DNA from: Paramecium sonneborni
Lineage: Eukaryota; Ciliophora; Oligohymenophorea; Peniculida; Parameciidae
Length of the DNA: 64,000 bases
Reading direction: 5' to 3'
Assembly (NCBI GenBank): GCA_905182985.1
Contig: CAJJDN010000003.1
Coordinates: 321,163 to 385,162 of the forward strand
Numbering within the stretch: the stretch's first letter is position 1; every line of letters begins with the position of its first letter. The notes beneath the pieces are model-generated. The model did not search any database. It saw nothing but the letters and a program-made list of their open reading frames with translations, and was not told where the DNA came from. Shown one piece after another: positions 1 to 14,875 of the stretch. A program made the translations under genes and the position numbers.

Positions 1-3000
1 TAATTAAATTTTCAATAGTATAGTTAAAATAATCTAATGCTTTACCAACTTTAGGTTCAACAGTAAATTTATAATTGTTAGATAATTTCTATATTTTAAA
101 TGCAAGTGAGTCAGTTCCAGGAATTAAATAAATGTAAACTGGATTTACAGAATCATTTGTAATTTCAACTAATCTAAATTTTAATGAATTATTTAAAATT
201 TTAATAGAATAAAGAACTTTATGGTTTTAGATTACAAATGCATATTTTTGAGATTTCTTTAATAAAATCGTAATTTCACTATTAAAATTAATAAAATCTT
301 TTGGTTAATTAGTATTGATTACGAATTCTTCTTAGATATTTAAATCTAACAATACAATAATTTATTCTCTAACACTCCATCTCTTATCTTTAGAAGCTCT
401 AACATAAAAGATAAAAGTTGAATTTTGAGATTCAGGTTAAATATGTACAATTCTTCTAGTTGGAAACTCAATTATTTTATTTTCTTATGTTTTGCATGGT
501 TGAAGATCATGTAAGTTATTGCATAACCATTAATAATCAATATTTTTAGTACTTAATATTTAATCTTCAATATTTTTATCATAAGCTCTTGCATTAATTT
601 AATCTTCTTAACCAATAAATCTATTTTTTTATAGAAATGATATTTCAATTGGTTTTGATTATATGATTATGATTTCTTTGATGATAAAACTTTATGTTAA
701 TGCAGTAAAAATTAAAGGTTATTCTTTTGGTAACAGACTTTCATTTAAAGGAATCTTACGTTATGTACTTATTGATTAAGTAAAAGAAATGTATTGTAGA
801 TCTGATATTTATGAATTTGTTATTGATATTTAAATATTTGATTCACTAAATAAATCAGCGAAGGTTATATGGCAATCAAATACATAAATATTTACAATCA
901 AAGGATTATAAGTAAGATAAACATAAGGGGTTTGGATAGGAAGAGTATTAAATTAAAATGTTGTATAATTAACTCGTTAAAACATATTGATATATTTTGC
1001 TGTAATTGTATATTTTGTATTAGGTTATAAAGCTGACATAGGTATAATGATTTCATTCTTTGAGTCTGCTAATAAAGAATCCATATTTAAATATGTATTT
1101 TCGTTTTCTATTTCATGTAATTGCCAATCAATTATTGTTTATAGTTTTTAACCTGTTCCTTCATTTAGAATTTATCTAATTTCAATTTATTTACAAGTAG
1201 TAACATATTATGGAATATTAAATAAAATATATGGTTTAATAAATCTATTAGGTGGATATAATTTATTTTCTATGAATTCTTTTAAATATTCTTATTCACA
1301 AACTCCTTAATCGACATCTCTATAAAAGTATTATCGAAAATCTAATTAATCACCTACTTTAATAGTTGAATATGGGGATAATTAAATGTGAACAGAAAAT
1401 CTATCCCATGATAAGTAACATTTTGAATTTTGACCAAAGAAATTTGAATTATCAAACCATAGTGAACAATCTGAAGGTTAAAAAGGGTTGATTAAATTGA
1501 CTGATATTAAATATCCAAAATAAACAACTATTTAATTAAGATCATCTGAATATTATATTTTAACCTTTGCTACTTAACATGTAATGCACCAATCATCATT
1601 TAGTTTTCTATCACAATTACATTTAGGAATCTAAAGATTATTTTTGCAAACCAAACAATTTTAATTTGAAATGCATTCTTCACATGGACATTACTGACAA
1701 TTCTCATAAAATTCATCATCATAATAACCTTTTTAACATGAACAATCAATTGGATTTCGATTAGTTCCTCTACACATTAAACATTATGTTTAATTTTTAC
1801 AAGTTAAACATTTATATGGACATTTTTCACATTATTATTCATTCAAATAATAACCTTAAGAACATTCCCCTTAACAAAATCCTTTTTCATTTAAATTGAA
1901 TTAAAGTGCGCATTCAATACAATTATTATTCCCATAATTATAACATCTATTGCATTCTATTGAACAAGGTAAACATTTATTATCATCTAAATATTATTAA
2001 TCTTCACATTTTAAAACACATTAATAATTCTTAATATCATGTATATATTCATTTGGACATTAAAATAAACATTCATTTTAGTAAGTATATGTTTTAGGTG
2101 GACATATATTTGAACATTAATTTGTAAGAGAATTTGAAAAAGTATTATATGGACATATTTCCAAACAAAAATTTTAAAATAGAAAATATCCTATCTTACA
2201 TTATTCACATTTATTTTAAGATGAACATTAAAGACATTAAAATGGACATTATTCACATATGAAATTTGTTGAACCATAAAAACCATCAGGACATTATAAA
2301 ATACATATAGATTTAAACTCAAATGTCATTTTTGGACATTATTCATAACAAATATTTTAGTATAAAAATTAATTGCAAGTTTCAACACATTATTTTGTTT
2401 TCAAATCTTTAATTTTTGTACATTACATGTCACATTAATTATCTTCTAAATAATAATTAATATTGCATTCTGTACAATAGTCAAAATCATTACAAGCTAG
2501 ACACTCTAATTTACAAGGTTTACATATGATATTTTCATAATATCCCTTTGGACATTAATCTAAGCACATTTTTTAATGAATAATTAAATCACATGTAAGT
2601 ACGCAAGTATGTTTTTTAGTAAATGTATTAGGTGGACAATCATATGAACAAATAGAATTTACAGTATCTTCATATGGTAATGATAAAGGACATTTTAATA
2701 CACAAGATCCTTCAAAAAGAAAATACAAAGAGTTGCATTTCAAGCATTCATATTCATTTAAACAAATATCACATCTTTCAGGACAATTAAAACACAGATT
2801 TTAAAATTAAACTGTTTTTTAAGGACAATTTAATAAGCAGTTTTATTTATATTATAAAGTATTTATTGGACATTCAGAATAACAATGATCTATATATTAA
2901 TATTCTTCATTTGTACAAATTTCTACACATTCATTCTTAACATCATTATACATAATCAAACAATAGGAATCACAAAGTCCATCGTTTAGATAAGTTCCCA

Positions 3001-6000
3001 CTTGACATTTAATACAACCAAAAGAATTGCATTCCAAACAATTATTTGGACAATTGAAACACTCAGAATTTTATTCATAAGTTTCATATGGACATATATC
3101 AACACATTGTTTTTTATATACAAAGTGAATACATTTTTGCACACATTTATCTTCTTCCTAAAATAGATCACTTTAACATTATAGAACACACTTTAAGTTT
3201 AGAAGATCATAAAAATGAGAACATGTTTAAGTACATATTTGATTATCCTCTAAATAGTAACCAAAAGAACATGAGTAACATTAATCATAATTTGCACCAA
3301 AACAAGAGGAACATTGTATATGACAATCAATACATGATTGTTCTGATTAAAATGTTTAAGTAGGACAGGTATTAACACATTTAGAATTATAATGAAAATA
3401 AATTGGATCAGAAGGACAAATTTCAACACATTGATTTTCGAACTCAAATAAATTACTATCACATTGATCAACACAAATTAAACTTTTTCTATCAGTTTTT
3501 TTAATATTACATTAGGGATAGCACCAATTATTTTCTAAAAATAAGCCTGGCTTACATGTTGTACATTTTGTTATAGAGTAGCATTCATAGCATTCAAAAG
3601 GACATTATTTACAAATTGTAAAATCATTGTAAAAGCCTGTTGGACAAGATTAAACACATTAATCATTCAATTTAAGAGAACAATCAAACATACAAAATCT
3701 TTTATTAAATGATTCTTAATGATATAAACCTATTGGACATTTAGAAACACAACTTCTAGAAATAGGGTCCATATATAAAAATTAATTTTAACAAAAATTG
3801 ACACAAGAATCTAATTCTAGATAAAAGTTTTAGTAACATTCTGAGCATGAATGAGATGATGTACATTTTGTGCATTTTGAATCACATTTATAGCATAAGT
3901 TATTATCTAAGTAAAATCCATCCTTAATTGTGATAAAACATTCTTATTCACAAGTTATGTAACCAATAGGACATTATTGAACACAGAATTTAAGATCTTT
4001 AATTATTAACATAGACCCACAATTTTTAATACAAATTTTTTCATCTTAGTTATAAAAATCATCACATTTTTACTAACAAGTTTGACCATTAAGATAAAAT
4101 CCTTCTATACAAGTGTAGCACTGTGAAATGGTTGGCCCAAAACATGATAAACAATATAGATTACAATCATTACATGAATTGTTTTCTAAGTAAGTAAATT
4201 AAGGACATTCAGTTATACAATTTTATCCATATAATAGATAATCTTAATCACATTAAGGTTAACAGTATAAATCTTAGATTACTAAATTAACAGGACAAGC
4301 TGCTTTACAGATATGGTCTGTTAAATCATAAAATGTTGGACAAATAAGTTCACAAGTTTATCCATTAAGAAAATAAGGAAGTTCACATTATAAACAATTT
4401 CCATTAGCAGGTCCAAAACATTCTGTACAAATTGGATCACATTCAAAACATTATTGATCTTATAAATAAGATTTTGAAAGACATTCATCAACACATAATT
4501 TTAAATTTGTAATTTCATATCTATATAAAAAGTATGGACAAAAATTAAAGCATAACTTTTTAGGTAAATATAGAAAATCTGGACAAATTGGAACACAAGT
4601 ATGATCAATAATATTTCCATAAGGATTTTCATCTGGACATACAGAATAACAAGTTGTTTAGTATAGATAATATCCAGTATCACATTAATTGCATTAGTTA
4701 ATAGTATTTCCAAAACAAATTGAACAAGGGGCAGCACAGCTAATACAAGCATATCCATTTTAATAAGTCTAAGATGGACAATGTGAAACACAAATATTAG
4801 AATAATAATATTCTGGACAAGTTTCTTTACAAGCAAAGTGACCATTGTTTAATAATTATAAAAAAGAATCTAGAGGACAAAATTAAACACATCTTCCATT
4901 GATCCAATCTTCAATTACATTTGGTTCTATATGGCAAGAATCACTACATGAATTTTATTAATCTAGAAAGAATCCTGGAATACAGCTTAAACATTCATTC
5001 TAACTACTTCCAAAACAAGTAGCACATCCAAAATAACAATCTTAACAAATTTTTGAACCTGCTTAATTAAATGTACTAATTGGACATCCATCAGTGTAAC
5101 AGGCGTTTTAGGTTATTTAAATGAATGAAATACTTTAACATTATTCAACACAATAACCATCTTCTGAAAATGCTGTTGAACATGATTAAACACATTATTT
5201 ATTTTCTGTATTTTTTAGTGGTGCCTCTTCTGGACATTCCATAAAACAACTAGTACCATATTAAAATGCTGTAGGAATACATTCTTAACAATCTGTTGAT
5301 GAAGTGGAGGAACATTTAGTACAAAGTGAAGAGCATAACTCACAAAAATAATAATCTGTTCTAAATATACAAAATGTTTCATCAGGTTATTGATCATAAC
5401 ATTAATTTCTAAATTAAAATGTTTCAAATTTACAAGTTAATCCACAAACAATTATTGATTTATTTAATAATAATGAAATGCCAGAAGATTATAAGGATTC
5501 TATTGGACATTCTTCAACACATTTCCAATTTTTCTAATCATATTTAAACATTTAACAATCAATTACACACTGATTATTAAGTAAATAAGAATCTTAATTA
5601 CAAACTAGACAATCATTACTAGTAGGTCCTTAACATTATTAACATGAAGAATGACAATCTTCACATTCATAATTTAAGCAAAAGACATTTATGTTAGGAA
5701 TATTTTCATAACATTATTAATTCCATTTGTATAAATAAGTTGCATATAACTATCCACATTCCTCAACACAAACATATATATTGTTTATATTATCTTTTAT
5801 TGTGTATCCTGAAGAACATTCTGATTCACATATCCAATTCATAAAGTTTTTAAAGTTTTTGCCACAAGTTGTTAAGCAAGTTGATCCTTTTAAAAATAAC
5901 ATAGTAATGCAAGAAGTACAAATTTAAGATTAATCTAAACAAGTTGCACAAGAAGAATAACATGGTTTACATTCAAGAAATTCTCTATTACCATAATATC

Positions 6001-8772
6001 CATCATCACATGGATACACACATCTTGTTTAATCATTTTAATGTAGGAAAGATTAATAGATCTAATCAGCTTCTATTTCACCACATTTCTTCTAAAAACA
6101 TTATGCAATTTAATATCCAAATAAATTATCATTCCAAAAGATAAGTTCTCCTGGGTCACATTAATCTTTACATGAATTAAGAGGATTTGCTATTAGCAAA
6201 TATCTTGGAAAACAAGTGAATTTACAAATATCATTTTCAAAAGGATATTTGTTAATACAACTATTGCATTTTGAATCATTCTCACAAGTCTTGCATAATA
6301 CAGGACAGTATTTATATGTATATTTATAAGAAGTAATTCCATTTATTTCAATAATTTCAGTTGATAAATAATATTCATGTATTGTACTAACACTTATACA
6401 TATACCATCAAGAGCTTAATATCCATTAATGCATTATTCTACACATTAGTCATCTTGGGTTAATAAATTAGATGGACATTTGAGTTCACATTTCCAAATA
6501 TATTAATTATGGTAAATAAATAAATTTTCTTTTTCATCTGAACAATTTAACAAACACATTCCAAGATAAGGAGTAAAATATATTTCTTCATAACAGCCTA
6601 AACATTGTCTATCAGTTGTTCCAAAACAATATTTACATGAATGATGGCATCTTAATTCTTAATTAGGAGCATAGGATTCAACTAATATTGGTCTGCAACC
6701 TACTGATTTACCTATCTCTTTTTAACTGCCAGATAGACAAGTATATCCAAGATCTATTTCATCTAATTAACAATTAGGAGTAAGAGAACATCCCAATATA
6801 GGTTCTTATCCTCCATATGTTGGACATGGATGAGTAAAAGTATATTTATATGGACATTCTTTAACACATTTATTTATATATGCAAATCTATCAATTTTAT
6901 TTTTGAAACATGTTTATACACAAGTTTTTAATTCTGTCATATAATATGATTCTTTACACTATTAACAAAATCCTTAATATTATGAATATTTGCATCCTTA
7001 TACTTAATTACCTGCACATTCATATTTACTATTGTATAAATTAGAACTACATAATTTAGCTTTTTATAATAATGTTTTTTCTGATTTTTTTATCACATTC
7101 GTAATCTAACATAAAACTACTCCTGTTCCAGTACAGGGATAAAGTGTTACTCTATTTTAATTAATTTATGTTTAACATATTCCTTAATAAAGAATAGTAT
7201 TTTATTCACATTCAATACAAGCTCCTCCTTTTTATCTTAAACAATTAGCTATTGTATTTGGTTTACAAATTCCATTTTCTAATTTATATCCTGCTGGACA
7301 ATCATAAACATTTACATCATCTAATGGATCCTATTCTTTACAATAATGTGTTAAAGCTTTGCAATATGCACAATAAAGTCCAACAAATAATTGACAATCT
7401 CCTTTTGATTCTTAGATTCCATATCCATTAAAAATCTTAATATCTTAAATATCAATAACCTCTTAACCTTTATTTTATAATTTTAAAGAACCTATTAATA
7501 ATCTTTTAAATTATTTAAAACCTTAAATTTACTACAAATATACTTATTAAGCATCAATATATATATTCACCATTTTCACAGCATTTGTTACCTTAAAATA
7601 CTAATCTCTTGATATTTCTAACATTTCTACTGTAATATGTTACCATTAATTAGGATTTAAAATGCCTGTTTAAATTTAATTTTTATTCTAAAACATCAAT
7701 AATTGATAATCTTAATTAATACCAAATCCTAAACTTATCTATTTTACATATTCATCAGTAAATGAAATTATTTAAAAAATAGAGATAATTGACTAAGGTT
7801 TCATCCAAAATATAATAGTTAAATCTGTCTTTTCATCAAAATCATAAAGAATTCTACTATCCCTATATATATTTAGACCTATATTTCCACTATATTCTAT
7901 GTTCTTTTCACTTCTTAATTTTACTTTTTAAAATTATTAGTCGACATTTAATCCTATGTTTTAATAGGGTTTCAAAGAGTACTTTAAATCTATTTGATCT
8001 TAAAAATATATTTATCTGTCCATTGTAGCCCATCCATTTAGATATTCAAAATTTGCGATATACACACATCCTTTATAATCATCAATCTTTTCAAATAATT
8101 ATTCATTTGTAATTCGAGAGTGAGTACCAAATTTAAATCTTAATCTATAATTTATGTGTATTTTTTTACTTCTATGATGGCAAAGCATCCTACACTTGAA
8201 GCAGTTAATAATTGTATGTACTAAATAATTTCAAATTTAAAAATGTGTCTCCACTAGTTTAATCAATAGAGATTAAAAGAAAATTCCAATACCCAATAAA
8301 AAAATTGTTTTCTCTAAAATAGTAATTATATTTACTCCTCTATCTATAAGTTCATCAACTCTGGATTCATTTTCTCATTTAACACATATAATTAATATTT
8401 TGATTATTCCAACTTATAGTATACCAACAGGTTTATATACTAAAATATATGAATTTCCTTACAGAATCACTATCATAACCATCTAAAAATGCAAATAAAA
8501 TTTATTTTCCTGGCATTCTCATTTTAGAATAGACCATAAACCAAAGTCGAAAAGTAACTTTATCTAAGTTAGTATATTAACCATAATTGGAGAGTTTTTC
8601 ATAAAAATATTGTTATCCTGTAAAGCCATTTAAATCTAGTAGTAATAATAATAGTTAAACCTTTGTCAATAGCTTTACAGTTCATCTTTTTTGAGTTTGG
8701 TCCTTAAAGTATTAATTTATATTATGCTTATACAAGCCAAAATAAGAGAGTAATCCTGATTAAATTAATCAT
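1..8772 (-). CDS. Giant Cys-rich (furin-like repeat) surface/secreted protein, 3' end outside window
   Basis: The reverse strand reads from an ATG at 8770-8772 with a clear signal peptide (MINLIRITLLFWLVQAQ), then an N-terminal globular region of roughly 500 residues. A long Cys-rich stretch follows, about 7300 down to 1600, with recurring CxxC and CPxxY...C patterns typical of furin-like/growth-factor-receptor repeats. The last 1.5 kb is Cys-poor and still open at base 1, so the C-terminus is missing. Introns of 25 nt (about 8636-8660) and 23 nt (8452-8474) restore the frame near the start. Glutamines are mostly TAA/TAG. Such giant proteins are common in Paramecium and Tetrahymena and are presumed to be cell-surface or secreted. 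No enzyme domain was seen. The Cys-poor tail could be REJ-like, but I could not confirm that. The small ORFs of 60-115 residues inside the locus are shadows. Confidence 0.85.
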
Positions 8773-9053
8773 TATCAAAAATAATCTCAAAAAATCAAAA
8801 TATGATTAATTATATAATTTAGAAAATTTAAAAATTTTAAAAACTATTTAGAAAAAATAGTTGTAATTTTATATTTACACAGATAACAGATAGAGAAAGA
8901 TATTTATATTTTTATTGAGTATAAGATGATTAATTATGACTTTAAATTATCTTCTCAATATAAATAGAATTGATAATAATAATTAAATGAAGAATAACAA
9001 TTTAATATATATAGTGATGGTATGAAGATATCTAATAAAAAATTCATTTAATA

Positions 9054-12000
9054 TCATCTTACATAGATTCGTTTTTATTATGGATGGTTTATTTTACTAT
9101 CTTCATTTACATTATTAAAATTTTATTATTATTACTAAGTCATTTGATAATTGACAGTTTTAGAATTATTATTTTAGAGAGGATGAGGAATTTGCTATAA
9201 TTCAGTTCTTTGATGAAATTGTCTATTACTCTATTATTCACTATTATCTAAATTAACTGGTGAGGTTGCATTTATTTTAGCTTTAGAATCTAAGATAGCT
9301 TATTGTTCATCGAAAATATTTTAGTCTCTTTCTGATTTTAATCTTTCTTCTAAAATTTATTCATAAAATGTATCCCCCCAATCTCGCTATCCATTTTCTC
9401 TTTTGCCTTATTATAACATTTCAATTTTTTACAAGACATTACCTTCTCTTGCTATTTCTTTAAATTCTTTTCTCCATTAAATAATTTTATCGGTATCAGT
9501 TGAATAAAATTCATGTAATATGGCATTAATAACCAAATCAAATATAAATACGACAGAATTAAGTAAGGTAACAATTAGATAAAAATTGGGAGATTAAATT
9601 AAATAAATAGGAGTAAATTCTGAGTAAGTACCTCTAAAAAAGTTAGAGATAAAGAAGTAAGCAATATAAATTCCAATGGATAAAAATAAAAGTGTGACTA
9701 TATTTATACAAGTCCAAAATTTAGTATAGATAGCAATTTTAATATCAACAATCTAATAAATAAATGAAATAAGATACAAATATAATAGCAGTATAAGTTG
9801 TGATAGAGAGGGTGGCAAAACCAGCATTTTATCCATTTTAATTAACTAATTCTGTATCAAAACATGCATATGTAATAAAGAAAACTAATAAACCATGAAC
9901 AAATCCTTAACCCCACCAAAATATAAAATTTGATAATGTAAAGATGGTTTATTTTTAACCAACTAAATAAAGATATGGAAATTTGCTTTTGAGATATTGA
10001 GTTGATTTTTTATAGATATCTGAATATTCTTCATTTCTTATATTAATTTTATAATAAACACTTCTATCCAAGGTTGCTCTGGCAATTAATGGAAGAGAAG
10101 TAAAAAAGAGATTATAAAATGTAATATACCAATCATCAAAATAAGTTTAACCACTATAAGCACTGTAAAAAGAATATAAAAATTAAGGTACAGTGAATAT
10201 CATATTCTTATAGAAAAAGTAGAGAATCATTTCTGAAATTCTAATATATGACCAATTCCCATGAATTAATAAAAGTTTCCATAAAAATCTAAATTCTCCT
10301 AAAGCATAATCACTACTTTAAACAGCTCTCATACCTTCATTACCATATAAACCAATTCCAATATGTGCTTCTTATATCATATTTACATCATTAGCACCAT
10401 CGCCTATAGCTAATGTAATTTTATTCAACTCTTTAACTAAATGAACTACTTCTGCTTTTTATTTAGGAGTGACTCTACAACATACAACACTATCACAACC
10501 CATAGCCATTTTAGTAAATTCTCTCTTTAATTATTAATTCCCAGTCAAAACAAGTAAGGATTCACCTTCAACTAAAATTGATTTCTTTTTCTTTTCCTTT
10601 ATACAACCTTAATATGTTATTTTATTCTCTGATAATTAAACTCTTAATTTATTAAGGTCTGTTTCTGAATATTTCATTATCATAAAATCACTTTATATTA
10701 ACCTACAACTTTTAGCAATATTTTCAGCAGTCTCCAATTTATCTCCTGTAAGCATCCAAACTTTAATATTTGCTTTTAATAAATCTGCAATCGTTTCAGG
10801 AACTTCATCCTATAATTTATCTTCTACTGCTGTTGCTCCTAATAAATATAAATCTTTTTCTAAGTTATTTGCTAACTCTTCTTTCTCCTATTCTCTTTTA
10901 TCAGATGAAGCCAAAGCTTCTTTTTGTCTCTCAAATGCTTAATACTCTTATTCTGATAATATTTTCATTGCCATCAATAAAGTTCTCAGTCCAATAGTGC
11001 TAAATTCTTACAATTTATTTTAAATAAATCCTAAAAATGGTTAATCTTGTCTTAATCTAGCTTTAATAATACTATCTGCTCCTTTTATATACAATTTATA
11101 AACTCCATTATCTTTTATTATTACACTCATTCTTTTTCTATTAGAATCAAATTCAAATTATTATAAAAGTTCAACTCTTTTTTATTTTCCTAAGATTGTA
11201 AACTATATATTTATTTTATATCCTTACTTCCTATTCATTTGCAGATTATCCTTCAAATCTATAACCTAAATTCATAGCAGCATCAACTAAAGTAATTTCA
11301 TCTGGAGAAGGTCCTTAATATGTAATTTAAGAATTTTAATCTTTCTATGCTATACATTCATGAGCACTACTAAGTAACATTAGGTATTCATGAATTAACT
11401 ATTTTTATGTTTTAATTTCTAGACTTGCATTTTTATCATTTGATTAAATAATTAGTTGTCTTTATTAATCAGATTATCTTTAACAATCGGCATTGCCTTC
11501 AATTATTCCAGTTAAAATCTAATCTTGAAAATTGAATACTGAATGTTTAAATTATGTAGGATCATGCTGTACATTATTTGTAGAAGTTTAATTGTTAGTT
11601 TTTTCATTTTTTCCATACAAAATGTCTCCAATTATACAATATTTAAATTCCATTTAATTGCATGTTAATGTTCCTGTTTTATCAGAGAAAACATATTCAA
11701 CTTAACCTAATTCTTCATTAATTGTTGATGTTTAAGCCTTAGCAAATTTGTCTCTTTTCTATGTATACATATCTTAATCCTTATTTATAAAATAACATTG
11801 AAAAACTTTAACAAATTCCATTGAAACTACTAAGGATATTGGTATCATAGTATTGTAAAGTAAAAAGAATGAAAAGAAGGATATTGTTGATAACAAAGTA
11901 TAATTATTTTCTCTTATAATTATATATAAATGTTTGCTGAATGATTTATTTAACCACCATGAAGACAATATCGCTGATAAAGCACATGCTATGATTTATA

Positions 12001-12921
12001 CACCTAATATTCCCAATATCAATTTATTCATAGTATTTTCTATAGTACTCTATTTTATTCTGGAGGGTTCTGCATTTCTCATTATTTTAGTGTCTTCACC
12101 TGTATATGTTATTACACCTATAATAAATTTAGTGTTCCTTAAAAACGCTCCTCTCAATAGCAATTATTTACCATTCAAAACTCTTGATAATTATAGACAC
12201 TATACTTTTTTTATCCATTTGGAAAATGAATTGAACCTTCAAAATCTCCTAGTACAGATGTTGGAGGATTACCTTAAGCTTTTAGTTATTAATTGTTGTT
12301 CAAATTCATTTAAAACTTCTTATCCTTCTCCTTATACTAAAATAATGTTTAGGTCTCTTTTATTGATGATTTTGGTTTGAGGTTCTTTTCACCATCTAAT
12401 GATGATGTTTCAATATAACAAGCACCACTCTCAAATTAACTGCTTAACACTATTAGATCTGCTGGAAACATCTCATTTTCAGAGATAAATAATAAATCAC
12501 CGACTTTCACATCTGCCCAAGTTGTTTTCACTTTTTTATTATTCACTATTTTTGTACACTCCATTGCATTTACTTCATTATCAGATTTATGTCTACTTAT
12601 ATCCTCCATAGCTTTTTATCAAATTCATTAATTACCTTCTCTTATCATTGATAATCCTAATACAAATACTAATGGAGCTATTGCTGATATTGGATTTAAT
12701 GGTGATATAATTGGAAAACTTTGAATTATGGCAATAAACAAAAAATAAATATTTGCATATCTCCTAAATTAACCCAGCAAAGACAAAGGCAAGAATGTTA
12801 CAATATTATACTTTGAAGTCTTAATGAAATTTGTTGGAAACAATTCCTTTTCTGCATTTCCTGTTACATCTATATCAAATATTCTTTCCTTATTGTACTT
12901 CTATCTATCAGATTTAAACAT
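9054..12921 (-). CDS. P4-type ATPase, phospholipid flippase catalytic subunit
   Basis: A P-type ATPase of the aminophospholipid-translocating (P4) class, which moves phospholipids to the cytosolic leaflet at the cost of ATP. From the start ATG (12919-12921) I read the P4 N-terminus ([19 protein letters not shown], then RRYANIYFL), the actuator motif [10 protein letters not shown] near 12405, the phosphorylation motif DKTGTLTCN near 11675, and the hinge [18 protein letters not shown] near 10400. TM helices follow, then a Gln/Asn-rich cytosolic tail ending at a TGA (9054-9056). Length of about 1250 residues fits the family. Several short introns break the frame; the 148-residue ORF at 11934-12380 on the other strand is a shadow. 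Flippases need a CDC50 partner, and one is encoded 3.5 kb upstream on the same strand (16379-17724). Lipid specificity cannot be read from the sequence. Confidence 0.93.
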
Positions 12922-12971
12922 TTAACTTAATATTTTAAAAACTATGAATATAGATTAAATATTAATTAAAA

Positions 12972-14032
12972 TCATTCGCTTTAAATCCTTCTTCTGGTTT
13001 TCGGTTATACTTCGTCTATCTATTTTTGCAATTCAGCGTTCTACTCTTAAAGTAAGGTTAGCTCTTAATCTAAATTCACTTTTGCAAAATTAATTAATTA
13101 TTAAATATCAGGTCTTTAATCTGGAATTACTGATACCATTTTTTTGATTTATTATTTTAACGATACTGAATAATATGATAAATTATCGAACTTTTGTAAA
13201 ACCAAAGAATTTATCTAACTTAACTCTTTTTCAAGCATTAATTCCATCAACAAAAAACCTAATTAATAAATATCTGATAATTTGCTCTTTATTTTTTCAG
13301 GAGCAGAATGAATTGTATGATTTGAATATCCATAATCACTTAATTTATACTTCATTTATTTGCTTAGCAATACATTTCCACCATGTATGTGTAAATGTGG
13401 TTAAGGGAAGTTCTACAAAGCTTCACAAACATCAACTATTATCTATCGAATTTCTGATTCATAAACTCTATACATAAGTCTTTACTTTAATGAATACTCA
13501 CAGTGTTCCATTATTATATACAAAAATCCTTAATGTTAATAACAGCAATTAAATTGAACTTATCCATCTAATGTTAAAGTTTAAATATTATCTTCCTTAG
13601 GCACCTTCTTTGCTGCATAATACAATCCATCAACTTTTGATAATACTTTATAAACCACTCCTTTTGAACCTCTTCCTATTTAATGTAGAACTTCAAAATC
13701 TCCTGTAAATTTCGATAAGTCAGCTCTAAATTTTCTTGATTTTAAAAATTTATTATTATCTCCTATTATTTACTATTGACATCCTTAAAAATCATGAAAA
13801 ACTTCTGAATTAAATCTTTAAAGAGGTAGATTCCTAGCAGCTTAAAAAGGAGATTGTTAATCATCATCGCATAATTAACTTTAAGATTTACTAAATATCA
13901 TATCAGAATAACATACAATAATTAAAGATCTGAAGGCAATTCATATTACAATAATGGACTGCGTTCAATATCAATTTGCACTTTTTGTATATAATTTTCT
14001 TCAAAGGGATGAACTTTTGGCGGAGAAAACAT
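12972..14032 (-). CDS. Wee1-like protein kinase fold with degenerate catalytic motifs (probable pseudokinase)
   Basis: The ATG at 14030-14032 opens a 344-residue protein. One intron of 26 nt makes the spliced length a multiple of three. About 100 polar residues precede a Wee1-type kinase N-lobe (KFTGDFEVLHQIGRGSKG, then VVYKVLSKVDG and YYAAKK). The C-lobe is present (IIMEHC, SDIYQLGFLLMELML), but the catalytic loop reads HIHGGN instead of HRDxKxxN, so the catalytic Asp is His and the Lys is Gly. DFG is DYG. The helix-C region is shortened, with little sequence between the VAIK-like Lys and the hinge. A basic, Gln-rich tail follows. It lies 50 bp upstream of the flippase on the same strand. 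Seen: lost HRD motif. Inferred: no phosphotransfer, or a regulatory role. An active divergent kinase cannot be excluded. Confidence 0.82.
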
Positions 14033-14482
14033 TCAATTTAATTATTCTAATAAATTATTGACTTTTATCAAATCAATCGAATATCATTCCAATAGTATTT
14101 TAATATAATTTTTTAATTTCCTTTTTATGTCTATTTATATAAGAAAAAAAATTTATATCTACGAAATTTTGTTATGTAAAATAAATTTATAATTTAAATT
14201 TGAAAATTATTCTCAATCATATGAATTATAAAGATTGTTTATTGAAAATATATTAACTAATTATAATGATTCTTAATAAATATTTTAGAATATTTAAATA
14301 CTTAACTGCTTAATATCAATTAACTAATTAAATAAAAATTAGAATTAATTAATTAGACAAATTAAAATGGGTTTATTCAAAATCCTTATTTATAATTTTT
14401 AGCGCTAAATAGCGTAAAATGCAATCCTGCTAACAAGTGTTAAAATGGATTTAAAATAATCAAATTTACAAACTAATAATTT
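14033..14482 (-). other. Intergenic stretch, no gene seen
   Basis: About 450 bp of very AT-rich sequence between two reverse-strand genes. I found no frame with convincing amino-acid composition and no RNA gene. It should contain the promoter of the kinase-like gene that starts at 14032 and the 3' end of the gene stopping at 14483. Confidence 0.5.
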
Positions 14483-14875
14483 TCATATTTATTCTTTTTT
14501 AAATTTATTTTCTTTAATTTTTGTGGTTTATTTTAAGTTTTTTTCCTCTTCCTTTGTTGAAATTAGAGATGTTTCTTCTTTTTCAAATTTATCAAAAAGG
14601 GTTTCTAGCTGATTTAGAGTGGTTAACAGTTTAATTTCATACTCAGGCACACAAATTTTATTGTTATTTTCAACATATTCAGGTTATTTTTTAATGTGTT
14701 TTTCATCCTTCTTTGAAGCTTTCTTATTTGAGTTCATTGGTTTCTTCTCTGAGAAAACGTTTTTATCAATAATTTTGCTTTTCTATGATTAATATTGATT
14801 CTTGAAATTTAGAAAACCTTTTAGGGTAATTCTTATATCAAATTAGTAATATTTTGATTTTCTATTCTTTTTCAT
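14483..14875 (-). CDS. Small Lys-rich hypothetical protein, 130 aa
   Basis: A single uninterrupted reverse-strand frame from ATG (14873-14875) to TGA (14483-14485), 131 codons. The protein is strongly basic: it starts MKKNRKSKYYQF, has a middle rich in Lys/Ser (SNKKASKKDEKHIKK) and a heptad-like stretch (YEIKLLTTLNQLETLFDKFE) that may form a short coiled coil. No known domain was recognised. No signal peptide or TM segment is visible. The composition (Lys, Asn, Gln from TAA) matches neighbouring real genes. Confidence 0.65.
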
